The notes: a model not told the origin generated them from the letters alone. Positions 34,036 to 47,181 are shown, counted from the first letter of the stretch. The stretch: 64,000 nucleotides of DNA from Micromonospora echinofusca (GCF_900091445.1 NZ_LT607733.1:6041001-6105000); one strand, 5' to 3'. Numbers and translations are program-made.

Positions 34036-34610
34036 CAGCGGGAACCGTTGGGGGCCGGCTTCTCGGCCGCGATCCGCTCGACGATGGGCTGGAGGCCCTC
34101 CTGCTTCACCGCCGCCCGGATCACCACGGCGATGCGGCCGTCGCGGTCCAGCACGACGGTGGCCGGGATGGTGTTCGGCGGGATGTCCAGGGCGAGCGCC
34201 AGCCGGCTCGGCGGGTCGAAGAGACTCGGGTAGGTGACCTTGAAGCTCTCCTCGAAGGCGAGCGCCTTGTCCCGCTGGTCCTGGATGTTGATGCCCAGGA
34301 ACGTCACCCCGGAGGCCTTGGTGGCCTGGTAGGTGTTCTCCAGGTCGTCGGCCTCGGCCCGGCACGGCGCGCACCACGAGCCCCAGAAGTTGACCACCAC
34401 GACCTGCCCCCGGTCCCTCGCCACGTCGTGGCTGCCGCCGGTGAGCAGCTCACCGGCGAGCTTCGGGGCGGCCGAACGCTGGTCGGGGGCGCACTCGATG
34501 ATGCCGCCGGAGTTGTCGCAGGCCTCCTCCCCGTCGCGCGACGAGCAGCCGGCCAGCGCCACCGTCGCGACGGCGGCGAGCAGACCCGCGGTCCACCTCC
34601 GGGCGTTCAT
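34035..34610 (-). CDS. ResA/TlpA-like thioredoxin lipoprotein
   Basis: A 191-residue exported thiol-disulfide protein. The signal peptide ends with lipobox LAGC (Cys22). A Cys-containing linker leads to a thioredoxin fold (about 50-185) with the redox pair Cys80 and Cys83 in FWGSWCAPCRAEA and the cis-Pro loop NTIPATVV. It probably reduces the haem-binding cysteines of apocytochromes, taking electrons from CcdA. The ATG overlaps the previous stop by one base. The resA name is avoided only because TlpA-type reductases look the same; the operon context strongly favours the ResA role. Confidence 0.92.
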   Translation of the reverse strand: MNARRWTAGLLAAVATVALAGCSSRDGEEACDNSGGIIECAPDQRSAAPKLAGELLTGGSHDVARDRGQVVVVNFWGSWCAPCRAEADDLENTYQATKASGVTFLGINIQDQRDKALAFEESFKVTYPSLFDPPSRLALALDIPPNTIPATVVLDRDGRIAVVIRAAVKQEGLQPIVERIAAEKPAPNGSR

Positions 34611-35257
34611 CAGGCCCCCTTGGCCGTCCTGGCTGTCGGCGACATCGCGATCAGGTGGGCGGCCGGCTCGGAGTAGCCGATGCCGACGACCTTGGCGCCG
34701 TCGAAGTGGAAGGAGGTGAGGCTCGCCAGCCCGCACTGGCGCTTGCGCGGGTCGTGCCAGAGCCGCTTGCGCTCCACGTACCGGCGCAGCGTCCAGATCG
34801 GCAGCTGGTGGGAGACCAGCACGGCCTCGCGCCCCTCGGCCGCCACCCGGGCGGCCTGGAGTGCGCCGAACATCCGCTCCGCGATCGCGCGGTAGGCCTC
34901 GCCCCAGGACGGGGTGACCGGGTCCCGCAGCACCCACCAGTTGCGCGGGTCGCGGAACGAGCCGTCGCCCGGGGAGACCTTCTTGCCCTCGAACCAGTTG
35001 GCGCTCTCGATGAGCCGCTCGTCCACGCCGACCGGCAGCCCGAACTGCGCGGCGATCGGCTCGGCCGTCTGCTGGGCGCGTTCCAGCGGGCTGGCCACCA
35101 CGTGCACGACCTCCCGCTCGGCCAGCCCCTGCGCGGCGGCCTTGGCCATCTGCACCCCCAGCTCGGAGAGCCGGAAGCCCGGCAGCCGGCCGTAGAGGAT
35201 GCCGTCCGGGTTGTGCACCTCGCCGTGCCGCAGCACGTGGACCACCGTCTTGCTCAC
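34610..35257 (-). CDS. Histidine phosphatase family protein
   Basis: A 215-residue enzyme of the phosphoglycerate-mutase-like histidine phosphatase superfamily. The phosphohistidine motif is VLRHGEVHN (His11), with Arg10 in the pocket; a second conserved His lies in VLVSHQLPIW and a conserved Glu in the middle. The substrate is unknown; housekeeping mutase activity is unlikely given the short length. It starts at GTG 35257, 6 bp after the hemL stop, and its stop overlaps the resA-like start. The gene holds this same position in several actinomycete cytochrome operons, as far as I recall. Confidence 0.88.
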   Translation of the reverse strand: MSKTVVHVLRHGEVHNPDGILYGRLPGFRLSELGVQMAKAAAQGLAEREVVHVVASPLERAQQTAEPIAAQFGLPVGVDERLIESANWFEGKKVSPGDGSFRDPRNWWVLRDPVTPSWGEAYRAIAERMFGALQAARVAAEGREAVLVSHQLPIWTLRRYVERKRLWHDPRKRQCGLASLTSFHFDGAKVVGIGYSEPAAHLIAMSPTARTAKGA

Positions 35258-35263
35258 CGTACG

Positions 35264-36601
35264 CTACCCCCCGTGACCCGCCGCTGCCGCAGCGTTGGCC
35301 GCCACCGGCAGGGCGGCGGCGATCTGCTCCAGAGCGGCGTCGTCCAGCGCCGCAGACACGAACCACGCCTCGAACGCGCTCGGCGGCAGGTAGACGCCGC
35401 CGGCGAGCATCGCGTGGAAGAACGCCTTGAACGCCGGCACCTGCTGGGTGCGGGCGCTGTCGTAGTCGACCACGTCGGCGTAGGTGAAGAAGATCGAGAA
35501 CATGTTCCCCGCGTACGACAGCCGGTGCGGGACCCCGGCGGCGGCCAGCGCGTCGGCGGCGAGCCGGCCCACGACGGCGGCCGCGTCGTCCAGCTTGCGG
35601 TAGAGCGCGTCGTCGGCGAGCCGCAGCGTGGCCAGGCCGGCGGCGCAGGCCAGCGGGTTACCGGAAAGCGTGCCGGCCTGGTAGACGGGGCCGGCGGGGG
35701 CCAGGCGTTCCATGATCTCCGCGCGCCCGCCGAACGCCGCGGCCGGCAGCCCACCACCCATGACCTTGCCGTACGTCCACAGGTCGGCGTCGGAGGGGTC
35801 GAGGCCGTGCCAGCCGGCGCGGGAGACCCGGAACCCGGTCATCACCTCGTCGACGATGAGCAGCGCGCCGTGCGCGTGCGCGATCCGGGCGAGCTGGGAG
35901 TTGAAGCCGTCACGCGGGGCGACCACGCCCATGTTGCCGGCGGCGGCCTCGGTGATGATCGCGGCGATGTGCTGGCCCTCGGCGGCGAACGCCTGCTCGA
36001 CGGCGGCCACGTCGTTGTACGGCAGCACGATCGTGTCGCCCGCCGCCGCGCCGGTCACGCCCGGCGAGTCGGGCAGGCCGAGGGTGGCCACCCCCGAGCC
36101 GGCGGCGGCCAGCAGGCCGTCGGAGTGCCCGTGGTAGCAGCCGGAGAACTTGACGATCCGGGGGCGGCCGGTGAACCCGCGCGCCAGCCGGATCGCCGAC
36201 ATGGTGGCCTCGGTGCCGGAGTTGACCAGCCGGACCTGCTCGACCGGGGTCCGGTCGACGATCTCGGCGGCCAGCTCGACCTCGCCCGGGGTGGGGGTGC
36301 CGAAGCTCGTGCCCCGGGTCGCGGCCGACCTGATCGCGTCCACGACCTCCGGGTGGGCGTGGCCGAGGATCAGCGGACCCCAGGAGGAGACCAGGTCGAC
36401 GTAGCGCCGGTCGTCGGCGTCGTAGAGCCAGGGCCCCTCCCCCCGGACCATGAAACGCGGCGTGCCGCCGACGGCACGGAACGCGCGCACGGGGGAGTTC
36501 ACCCCGCCGGGCACGATGGCCTTGGCGCGGTCGAACAGGGCCTCGGAGGCCGGCGCGTCGGCCGGGTAGCGGCCAGATCCGGCGGGAAACATATCGGTCA
36601 C
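35264..36601 (-). CDS. hemL: Glutamate-1-semialdehyde 2,1-aminomutase
   Basis: A 445-residue PLP enzyme that converts glutamate-1-semialdehyde to 5-aminolevulinate, the committed haem precursor of the C5 pathway. The PLP lysine lies in [16 protein letters not shown]. Other marks are [12 protein letters not shown], the [18 protein letters not shown] block, DEVMTGFR and [16 protein letters not shown] 36601 is preferred because an extended -10 box lies 9 nt upstream; ATG 36592 is also possible. It heads the operon with the histidine phosphatase and the cytochrome c assembly genes, linking haem supply to haem attachment. Confidence 0.96.
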   Translation of the reverse strand: MTDMFPAGSGRYPADAPASEALFDRAKAIVPGGVNSPVRAFRAVGGTPRFMVRGEGPWLYDADDRRYVDLVSSWGPLILGHAHPEVVDAIRSAATRGTSFGTPTPGEVELAAEIVDRTPVEQVRLVNSGTEATMSAIRLARGFTGRPRIVKFSGCYHGHSDGLLAAAGSGVATLGLPDSPGVTGAAAGDTIVLPYNDVAAVEQAFAAEGQHIAAIITEAAAGNMGVVAPRDGFNSQLARIAHAHGALLIVDEVMTGFRVSRAGWHGLDPSDADLWTYGKVMGGGLPAAAFGGRAEIMERLAPAGPVYQAGTLSGNPLACAAGLATLRLADDALYRKLDDAAAVVGRLAADALAAAGVPHRLSYAGNMFSIFFTYADVVDYDSARTQQVPAFKAFFHAMLAGGVYLPPSAFEAWFVSAALDDAALEQIAAALPVAANAAAAAGHGG

Positions 36602-36610
36602 GATGCCGCC

Positions 36611-36619
36611 ATTGTGTCA
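36611..36619 (-). promoter_or_regulatory. Extended -10 promoter of the hemL operon
   Basis: On the minus strand TGACACAAT (36619-36611) is an extended -10 box, followed after 9 nt by GTG 36601. No ribosome binding site is seen, so the leader is very short or absent. Confidence 0.4.
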
Positions 36620-37023
36620 GCGTCGGACGGCGAATCGGCAGGCACCCCGCACCGGGGTTACCAGGCTCACCCGGACCGGCCTCCCGCACTCCCCCGGCGG
36701 ATGCCCGGGACGCCTCCGCCCCGCCATCCCTGAGAGCGGGTCCGCCCGCACCCCGCCGGGACGACGACTCCGCTCCGCACTCCGGGAGGGCGCGGCCGTC
36801 GCGCTCCGCTCTTCGCAGGCGCGGCCGTCGCGCTCCGCTCGCACTCCGGGAGGGCGTGGCCGTCGCGCTCCGCGCGTCGGGAGGGCGTCGTCGGCGCCCA
36901 GCACCGCCGGGTGGGTGTGGTCGGCGCCCTGGTGTGGGGATGTTTGCGCTGGCGGGAGCGGTGTCGCGGCACTCGGCTGGCTCCGTCGCCACCGCTCGAC
37001 AGGCCGGGTCACTCGGATCGCGC
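36620..37023. other. Intergenic region with direct repeats
   Basis: A gap of about 400 bp with no gene that I can support. It contains two copies of a CACTCCGGGAGGGCG(C/T)GGCCGTCGCGCTCCGC-type block (near 36778 and 36842, about 64 bp apart) and a third partial GGCCGTCGCGCTCCGC at 36823-36838. Confidence 0.6.
36778..36873. repeat. Short tandem direct repeat in an intergenic region
   Basis: GGCCGTCGCGCTCCGC is present three times (36794-36809, 36823-36838, 36858-36873). The first and third are each preceded by CTCCGGGAGGGCG. This looks like a recent local duplication; no function is visible. Confidence 0.7.
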
Positions 37024-37029
37024 TAGGCT
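37024..37029 (+). promoter_or_regulatory. -10 element of a leaderless transcript
   Basis: TAGGCT ends 6 nt before GTG 37036. There is no ribosome binding site. Confidence 0.45.
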
Positions 37030-37035
37030 GACCCG

Positions 37036-37371
37036 GTGGATCGTGCCGAACTGTCCATCACGCTACACCGGACGGGTGACGAAGCCGTGCTTCGCCTGGC
37101 CGGTGAGATCGACATGCTCACGGCCGCCCAGCTGTCGACCGTCGTCAACGAGGTGCTCGCCGAGCCGCCGCCGCGGATCGTCCTCGACCTGGGCGGGGTC
37201 ACCTTCTGCGACTCGCAGGGTCTCGGCACCCTCGTCGTGCTGAGCCGCAAGGCCAGTCACGCCCAGAGCCTGCTGATCCTGACCAACGTGGGCGACTTCC
37301 TGCTCCGGGTCCTGGACATCACGGGCCTGCGCAGTGCCCTGATGATCCGCAACGACCAGACCACCGGCTGA
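37036..37371 (+). CDS. STAS-domain anti-sigma factor antagonist
   Basis: A 111-residue single STAS domain (SpoIIAA/RsbV fold). The phosphorylatable serine is Ser60 in GGVTFCDSQGLGTLVVL. Unphosphorylated, it would bind an anti-sigma kinase and free a sigma factor; phosphorylation by the kinase and removal by a PP2C set the switch. GTG 37036 lies 6 nt after a -10 box. It stands alone, convergent with the response regulator and kinase cluster to its right, and its partner kinase and sigma factor are not in the window. Confidence 0.9.
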   Translation: MDRAELSITLHRTGDEAVLRLAGEIDMLTAAQLSTVVNEVLAEPPPRIVLDLGGVTFCDSQGLGTLVVLSRKASHAQSLLILTNVGDFLLRVLDITGLRSALMIRNDQTTG

Positions 37372-37457
37372 CCCGCCCCCGGCCCACCGGGCTGACCTAC
37401 CGCCCTCTTCCCGGCCCCTCCGCGCCCTGCGCACCGGTCGCACGTTCCGCGCAGGCG

Positions 37458-37513
37458 GCGAGACCTTGGTGGGAAACGGCCCCTCCGGGGGCCGCCAGCC
37501 ACCAAGATCTCGC
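37458..37513. terminator. Bidirectional inverted repeat, CGAGATCTTGG type (copy 1)
   Basis: GCGAGACCTTGGTGG (37458-37472) and CCACCAAGATCTCGC (37499-37513) pair with one mismatch, with an inner GGCCCC-TCCG-GGGGCC stem. It lies between the convergent STAS and response-regulator genes. The right arm shares CCAAGATCTCG with the inverted repeat at 63145-63197. Confidence 0.65.
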
Positions 37514-37529
37514 TACGCACGTGGGTGGG

Positions 37530-38080
37530 TCAGGGGGTGTTGCCCCAGCGGGCCTCTTCGAGGAGCTGCACCGCGCGGTCGCGGGCGTCCGCCTCATCCA
37601 GGCGCAGCATCGTGGTGGCCTCGTCGACCGCGTCCGTCAGCACCCGCAACTGCGCGTCACGCTCCCGCACCAGGTCGGACTGGGCCGCGAGCTGCCGGGT
37701 CTTCACCCACAGCTCGACGAAGACCGACACCTTGGCGCGCAGCACCCACGGGTCGAACGGCTTGGTCAGGTAGTCGACCGCGCCGACCGCGTACCCGCGT
37801 AGCGCCAGCTGGGCGTCCCGGTCGGCGGCGGTGAGGAAGATGATCGGCACGTGCCGCGTACGCTCGCGCCGCTTGATGTGGCTGGCCGTCTCGAAGCCGT
37901 CCATGTCCGGCATCTGGGCGTCCAGCAGGATCACCGCGAAGTCGTCGACCAGCAGCTGCTTCAGGGCCGCCTCACCGCTCTCGACGGCGACGGACTGCAC
38001 CGGCAGGCCCTGGAGAATCGCCTCCAGTGCCATCAGGTTCTCCCGGCGGTCGTCCACCAGCAGCGCCTTTGCCATCTGGG

Positions 38081-38084
<4 letters not shown>
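37530..38084 (-). CDS. Response regulator with receiver domain and coiled-coil tail
   Basis: A 184-residue protein. Residues 4-125 are a receiver domain with the phosphoacceptor Asp55 in [15 protein letters not shown], the acidic pair in LVDDRRENL, Thr in FLTA and Lys in LTKPFDP. The rest is a helical, Glu/Arg-rich tail with no DNA-binding or enzymatic domain, so output is probably by protein contact. It starts at GTG 38084 with GAGGAGA upstream and overlaps the stop of the poly-HAMP kinase by four bases (GTGA). The two are surely co-expressed, and the kinase is the likely phosphodonor. Confidence 0.9.
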
Positions 38085-42448
<4,364 letters not shown>

Positions 42449-42728
42449 TCCTCGCTCAGCTCGGGGCCACCGGCTCCTGCCGACGCCGGCCATCCCCTCA
42501 TTGTGCCCGCGACCTCCCCCACACCAAGCCCACGCGCCCACCCACCCCGCCCCGACCCCGCCGAACCCCACCGCCCCCCCACCCCACCCCGGGCGGTTGA
42601 CCATGCAGTTGCGGCGCCCCGCAGAACGGGCCAGTCGTCAGGAGATGCCGGCCACAGATGCGTGATCGACGGGGTGGGAGGTGGGGAGTGGCTTGGCAGT
42701 CGCGCGGGTGGCGGTGGAGGATACGGGG

Positions 42729-44804
42729 ATGTCGGCGGAGACGGGGCCCGCGGCGACCGGGGGCCGAGACGAGCACGTCCGGCGTGTCAGGCTCCCCGCA
42801 GACCGGCGTACGCCCGCCGCCGCACGGGCCCTCGTGCGGTCCGTCCTCACCGAGGCCCACCTGGACGGGTTGGCCAACGAGGCCATGCTGCTCACCACCG
42901 AGCTCTCCACCAACGCCGTGGAGCACGCCCGCACCGAACTGGACATCGAGGTGGTCGCCGACCCGGTCGGGATCACCGTCACCGTGTCCGATTTCGCCGC
43001 CGGCCCCGTGGAGGAGCTGATCGTCGGCGTCCGCAACGACGCCACCGACATCGACGAGGTCTCCGAACGCGGTCGGGGGCTGCTGCTCGTCGACCACTTC
43101 GCCAGCCGCTGGGGCACCACCTACCTGCCCACGGGCAAGGGGGTCTGGTTCCGGCTGGACCTGCCCGACCCGGGCGGGCGCGACCGGGTGGCGGGCAGGC
43201 CCGCCGCCGCGACCGCCGGGGGCGGCACGCCGACGATCCCCGAGAGCTCCGCGCCGAGCGCCGGGGCCATGAGCGAACTGATGCAGACCACCCCCGACCC
43301 GTACGCCGAGGATCCGTTGCCCGACTTCGCAACCAGCCTGCTCACCCGGGTGGCGGAGATGGTCGGCGCGGCGGGCGGGGTGGTACGGCTGGACCGGGGC
43401 GACGGGCAGGGCATCCAGGTGCTGGCCCGGTACGGCCGCCAGCCCCGGCCCGGCAACGAGCTGCTCCGGGTGCCGCTGGCCGTGCACCGTCCGTACGCCG
43501 GCGAACTGGAGCTGGACGCGGCCCCGTCGGCGTACGCGCGGCCGCTGGCCGTGCTGATGGCCGAGCGGCTCTCGCTGCACCTGGAGAACGACCGGCTACG
43601 CCGGGCGGACGTCCGCCGGCAGGCCTGGCTGACCTTCCTCGCCGAGGCCAGCGAGCTGCTCGCGCAGTCGCTCGACGTCGAGTTGACCATGGCGCTCGTC
43701 CCGCAGCTCGTGGTGCCCCGGCTCGGGCAGTGGTGCGCGGTGCACACGACCGACGAGTGGGGCCGGCTGCGCCTCGCGGCGGCCAGCCACGCCGACGAGT
43801 CGGTGCTGCCCCAGCTGCACCAGGTGCTCGAGGAGACCGGGCCAGACTCGGTCCAGGCCCGGCTACGCGAGGCGTCGCGCAACGGCGCCCAGATGCCGCT
43901 CGGCGCGCCGATGGAGGGCTTCGCCGTCCCACTGATCGCCCGTGGCCAGCGGCTGGGCACGTTGGCCGTCGGCCGGCACCAGCGGCACCGGCACGACCCG
44001 GACGAGGTCGCCGTGCTGGAGGACGTCGCCCGGCGGTCGGCGCTGGCGATCGAGAACGCCCGCATCCACGCCGAGCGTCGGCGCGTCGCGCACACCCTCC
44101 AGCAGTCGCTGCTGCCGCCGGTGCTGCCGGTGGTCGAGGGCATCGGCTTCGCCGCCGAGTACGTCCCGACCGGCGGCGACGTCGACGTCGGCGGCGACTT
44201 CTACGACGTGGTGCCCCTGCCGGACGGCCGCTGGCTGGTGGTGATCGGCGACGTGTCGGGCAAGGGCGTGCAGGCGGCGACGGTCACCGGCCTGGTCCGC
44301 GACGTCATCCGGGTGCTGGTGGGCGACGGCAAGCCGCTGCCGGAGGCGCTGGCCCGGGTCAACGAGACGCTGTTCGAGCGGGGCGGCGGGCGCTACTGCA
44401 CGCTGGCCCTGGCGGCGGTGGGCCCCGGCGACGGCGACCAACTGGACGTCTCCCTGCACCTCGCCGGCCACGACCGGCCGGTCCTGCTGCCCGCCCGGGG
44501 CGGGGCGCGTTTCGTCGGCACCGGCGGCACCGCGCTCGGCCTGCTCGACTCGATCGCCTCCCCGACGGCGGTGGTGCCGCTCGATCCGGGCGACGCGCTG
44601 GTCTTCTACACCGACGGGGTCACCGAGCGGCGGCGCGGCCGGGAGCTGTTCGGCACCGACCGGCTGCGCGACGCCGCCGCCCCGCTGGCCGGCTACTCGG
44701 CCGACGTGATCGCGGCCCGGCTCCGCTCGACGGCGATCGGCTTCTCGACCGAGGCGCCGCGCGACGACATCGCCATCCTGGTGCTGCGCAACGACGCCAG
44801 CTGA
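42729..44804 (+). CDS. ATPase-GAF-SpoIIE phosphatase (partner-switching regulator)
   Basis: A 691-residue soluble protein. Residues 20-150 form an RsbW-type HATPase with LTTELSTNAVEHA and RGLLLVDHFASRWGT. Residues 200-310 and 320-460 look like two GAF-type sensory parts. Residues 470-690 are a SpoIIE PP2C phosphatase with metal-binding Asp residues in DVGGDFYDVVPL, VIGDVSGKG, YTDGVTERR and PRDDIAILVL. It can both phosphorylate and dephosphorylate STAS proteins. ATG 42729 has GGTGGAGGA 8 nt upstream; longer GTG frames are possible. It is divergent from the poly-HAMP kinase across 280 bp. Upstream input is unknown. Confidence 0.9.
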   Translation: MSAETGPAATGGRDEHVRRVRLPADRRTPAAARALVRSVLTEAHLDGLANEAMLLTTELSTNAVEHARTELDIEVVADPVGITVTVSDFAAGPVEELIVGVRNDATDIDEVSERGRGLLLVDHFASRWGTTYLPTGKGVWFRLDLPDPGGRDRVAGRPAAATAGGGTPTIPESSAPSAGAMSELMQTTPDPYAEDPLPDFATSLLTRVAEMVGAAGGVVRLDRGDGQGIQVLARYGRQPRPGNELLRVPLAVHRPYAGELELDAAPSAYARPLAVLMAERLSLHLENDRLRRADVRRQAWLTFLAEASELLAQSLDVELTMALVPQLVVPRLGQWCAVHTTDEWGRLRLAAASHADESVLPQLHQVLEETGPDSVQARLREASRNGAQMPLGAPMEGFAVPLIARGQRLGTLAVGRHQRHRHDPDEVAVLEDVARRSALAIENARIHAERRRVAHTLQQSLLPPVLPVVEGIGFAAEYVPTGGDVDVGGDFYDVVPLPDGRWLVVIGDVSGKGVQAATVTGLVRDVIRVLVGDGKPLPEALARVNETLFERGGGRYCTLALAAVGPGDGDQLDVSLHLAGHDRPVLLPARGGARFVGTGGTALGLLDSIASPTAVVPLDPGDALVFYTDGVTERRRGRELFGTDRLRDAAAPLAGYSADVIAARLRSTAIGFSTEAPRDDIAILVLRNDAS

Positions 44805-45526
44805 CATTTGCACTTCACCTGGACTCGGGCCTGATCTGCCAATATTCAATTGGCACCCCGCCCACGTCGACCTCCAATTGCCACAGGCCACGAGCGGCCA
44901 TCCTTCGGCGAGCGCCACCACCATGGATGACGACTCGAACACCGAAAGTGAGGGATGGTCGAGGCTGCGGCAGCCCTAGTTGATCACCACGAGGGCGATC
45001 TGAGCGAGAAGCTTAAATGGAGTGACTGAGATCACAGGAGGCCCTACAACGTCCGCTATAGTCACATTTCATGCATTTCATATGGCACACTTCTTCTCAC
45101 ATTCCGAGAAGATGCAGATCCGCCACTCGCCTTAGTGATATTCAATAACGCGCCCACGCGCGGGTGCGCACGCCCGGGGGCACGGGCGCGTGTGCACGCG
45201 CGATCCAAAAGGCGTATACGCGCGCGCACGCGCGCACGCGAGCAGCGCACATAACTGCGTGCGGCCAGAGAGCCTTTAGGCGAATACGCACGCACGCAAC
45301 GCGCGATTATCACTCCAATTGCCGTCCGGCAACCCGCTCCAATCGACCCACCGGGGTCGGAAACGGAGTGACTTGACGGCCAATCTGCCAGCCGTTCAAA
45401 TTGGCACTGGTCAGACCAGAGGATGTCCAGATCGGGTTCGCCTGGACACAAAGAGAACGCCCGGCTGCCACCGGGCGTCCTCGACGACTCCGGTCACCTG
45501 ACATGTCACCGCAGGCAGGAGGAGCC
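44805..45526. other. Lower-GC intergenic island with duplicated motifs
   Basis: About 720 bp without a gene that I can support, and visibly poorer in G+C than its surroundings. TCTGCCA....TTCAA(A)TTGGCAC occurs near 44836 and 45385, CTCCAATTGCC near 44872 and 45313, and AAAYGGAGTGACT at 45015 and 45361, so it seems built from two rearranged copies. A dyad TGCCAAT-ATTCA-ATTGGCA lies at 44837-44855. It may be the remains of a mobile or laterally gained segment, with possible control sites for the small gene at 45527. Confidence 0.6.
45151..45306. repeat. Alternating CG/CA purine-pyrimidine tract
   Basis: Long runs of alternating pyrimidine and purine (for example ACGCGCGCGCACGCGCGCACGC near 45219, split here by one break) could adopt left-handed Z-DNA under supercoiling. 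No protein frame of note covers it. Confidence 0.5.
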
Positions 45527-45673
45527 TTGACGACCGTAACAAGCAACGAGAAGCGGGACAACGAGACGCCGGCTCGGCACCGGTTGGTACTGGCATACCT
45601 GAGGACACTGCCCGCCACGCTGACCGGTGTGGCTGCCCTCATCGCGGCATTGGCCGCACTGTGGAATCGCTGA
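45527..45673 (+). CDS. Small single-pass membrane peptide
   Basis: A predicted 48-residue peptide. The polar N-terminal 25 residues (MTTVTSNEKRDNET...) lead to a hydrophobic C-terminal helix, LPATLTGVAALIAALAALW, ending in Asn-Arg. TTG 45527 is chosen because AGGAGGAG lies just upstream; a longer frame starts at 45401 without such a site. A 12-bp hairpin follows 13 bp after the stop, which supports a real transcript. The shape is that of small membrane toxins or regulatory peptides, but no family is recognised and toxicity is not shown. Confidence 0.5.
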   Translation: MTTVTSNEKRDNETPARHRLVLAYLRTLPATLTGVAALIAALAALWNR

Positions 45674-45685
45674 CGGGCCAGTGAA

Positions 45686-45720
45686 CGTGACCGGGCCTGA
45701 TCTTCAAGGGCCCGGTCACG
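45686..45720. terminator. Bidirectional hairpin between the small peptide gene and the FAD oxidoreductase
   Basis: CGTGACCGGGCC (45686-45697) and GGCCCGGTCACG (45709-45720) are perfect 12-bp arms with an 11-nt loop, between convergent genes. Confidence 0.7.
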
Positions 45721-45747
45721 GCGTCCGCACGTGGCATCTCGGCCCGG

Positions 45748-47115
45748 TCAGAGGCCGCCGGGGAGGCGGCCCGGGGCGAGGCGGTGGTGGGGGTCGAGGT
45801 GCGCCTTGGCCGCGCGCAGCCGGGCCAGCCCGGCCAGCTCGCCCCACAGGTCGACGGCCCGCCGGACGGCCGGCGGCGCGGAGACCACCACGCACCGGCC
45901 CTGCCGGGCGAGGAGCACGCCGCGGACGGCGGCCAGGATCGACGCCACCCGGTCGGGCGACATGGCGCCGGGCAGGGCCGCGTGCACCACGCCGAGGCCG
46001 GCGGAGCCGCGCACCGGGACGGGCCCGCCGGCGGCGTCGCGCAGCGCGTAGACGGCGGCGTGCAGGTCGGCGATGGGCACCTCGATCCGCAGCGCCGTGT
46101 CGCCCGGGCCGAACGGGTAGCGCCGCCACCAGTCGGGTGCGGCGTGACTCGCGGCCGCGCCCGGGCCGAGCAGCGCGACGAGCCGGTCCGCGCGCTCGGC
46201 CACGTCGGCCGGACCGCCCTCCAGCAGCACCACCAGCCGCCCGGCACCGCCCGGGCCGCCGCGGACGCGCCCCGCCATGGACGGGTGCGCGGCCATCGCG
46301 GCGGCCCGGGTGCCCTGGCGCGGCCGGGATCCCGCGCCGGCCGGCAGGTCGAGCTCGACCGCCGCCGGGTCGAGGCGCGCGGCGAGCACGGTGCGGATCA
46401 GGTCGTGCACCTCCAGCGGGGTCCAGACGGGTCGGCTGACCCAGATCCGGCCCGCCGGGACGGCCTGCACCCGCAGGGTCGCGGAGACCAGCACGCCGAG
46501 CGCTCCCTGCGAGCCGCAGAGCAGGCGGGCCAGTTCCAGACCGGCGGCGCCACCCCCGGCGTCGACCAGCTCGCCGTCGGCGTCGAGGTAGCGCACCCCG
46601 ACGAGCTGGTCGCAGGGGCTGCCGTGGCGGTGCCGCAGCGGCCCCGCCTCGCCGGCGGCGAGCACGCCGCCGAGGGTGGCGCCGGGCGAGGGGGCGTCGA
46701 GCGCCAGGCGTTGCCCGGTGCGCTCCAGCGTGGCCTGCACCGCGCGCAGCGGGGTGCCCGCCCCGACCTGCGCGGTGGGCGAGCCGGCCGGCTCGTGGCC
46801 GATCCCGGCGAGCCGGCCGGTGTCGAGCATGATGTCGACCCGGTCGGGGGCGGCACCCCAGTCGATCTTCGTGCCGGCCCCGCGCGGCACCACCGTCAGG
46901 TCGTGCCGGGCGGCGAGCCGCAGCACCTCGGCCGCGGCGTGCGCCCCACCCGGGACGGCGACCCAGCGGGCCGGGCGGCCGGCCACCTCGTCGGCGGGGC
47001 CGGCGAAGCGGGCGAACGGCGGGCCGCAGATCTCGGTCAACCGCCGGGTGATGTCGAGGGCTCCGGGCCGGTCGGTGGAACTCGCTGCAGCCGCCATGCC
47101 GGCCATCGTACACAT
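45748..47115 (-). CDS. FAD-binding oxidase, GlcE-like
   Basis: A 455-residue flavoprotein of the FAD_binding_4 family. The FAD-binding half (about 15-220) has AAEVLRLAARHDLTVVPRGAGTK, split here across strand and loop, then DAPSPGATLGGVLAAGEAGPLR. The C-terminal half is a smaller cap domain. It is closest in outline to the GlcE subunit of glycolate oxidase; no GlcD or GlcF partner is adjacent, so it may work alone or with a distant partner. The start is ATG 47115, with ATG 47106 and 47097 also in frame. A LexA-like site overlaps the start region, so DNA damage control is possible. Confidence 0.82.
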   Translation of the reverse strand: MCTMAGMAAAASSTDRPGALDITRRLTEICGPPFARFAGPADEVAGRPARWVAVPGGAHAAAEVLRLAARHDLTVVPRGAGTKIDWGAAPDRVDIMLDTGRLAGIGHEPAGSPTAQVGAGTPLRAVQATLERTGQRLALDAPSPGATLGGVLAAGEAGPLRHRHGSPCDQLVGVRYLDADGELVDAGGGAAGLELARLLCGSQGALGVLVSATLRVQAVPAGRIWVSRPVWTPLEVHDLIRTVLAARLDPAAVELDLPAGAGSRPRQGTRAAAMAAHPSMAGRVRGGPGGAGRLVVLLEGGPADVAERADRLVALLGPGAAASHAAPDWWRRYPFGPGDTALRIEVPIADLHAAVYALRDAAGGPVPVRGSAGLGVVHAALPGAMSPDRVASILAAVRGVLLARQGRCVVVSAPPAVRRAVDLWGELAGLARLRAAKAHLDPHHRLAPGRLPGGL

Positions 47116-47121
47116 GTTCGA
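47106..47121. promoter_or_regulatory. LexA-like (SOS box) site
   Basis: On the minus strand TCGAACATGTGTACGA matches the actinobacterial SOS box TCGAAC-N4-GTTCGA at 11 of 12 fixed positions. It overlaps the start codon and presumed -10/TSS region of the FAD oxidase, where binding would block transcription. Confidence 0.5.
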
Positions 47122-47175
47122 AAGATGTGGCGGCGGGTCGTCGACGAGGCCGCGCGGCGGGCGGCGCGCGGCCGG

Positions 47176-47181
47176 TAACGT
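47176..47181 (+). promoter_or_regulatory. -10 element of a leaderless transcript
   Basis: TAACGT ends 6 nt before GTG 47188. There is no ribosome binding site. Confidence 0.45.

Noticed and set aside
45164..45376. A 70-codon plus-strand frame over the alternating CG/CA tract
   Set aside because: The protein would be an Arg/Ala/Thr repeat dictated by the DNA alternation.
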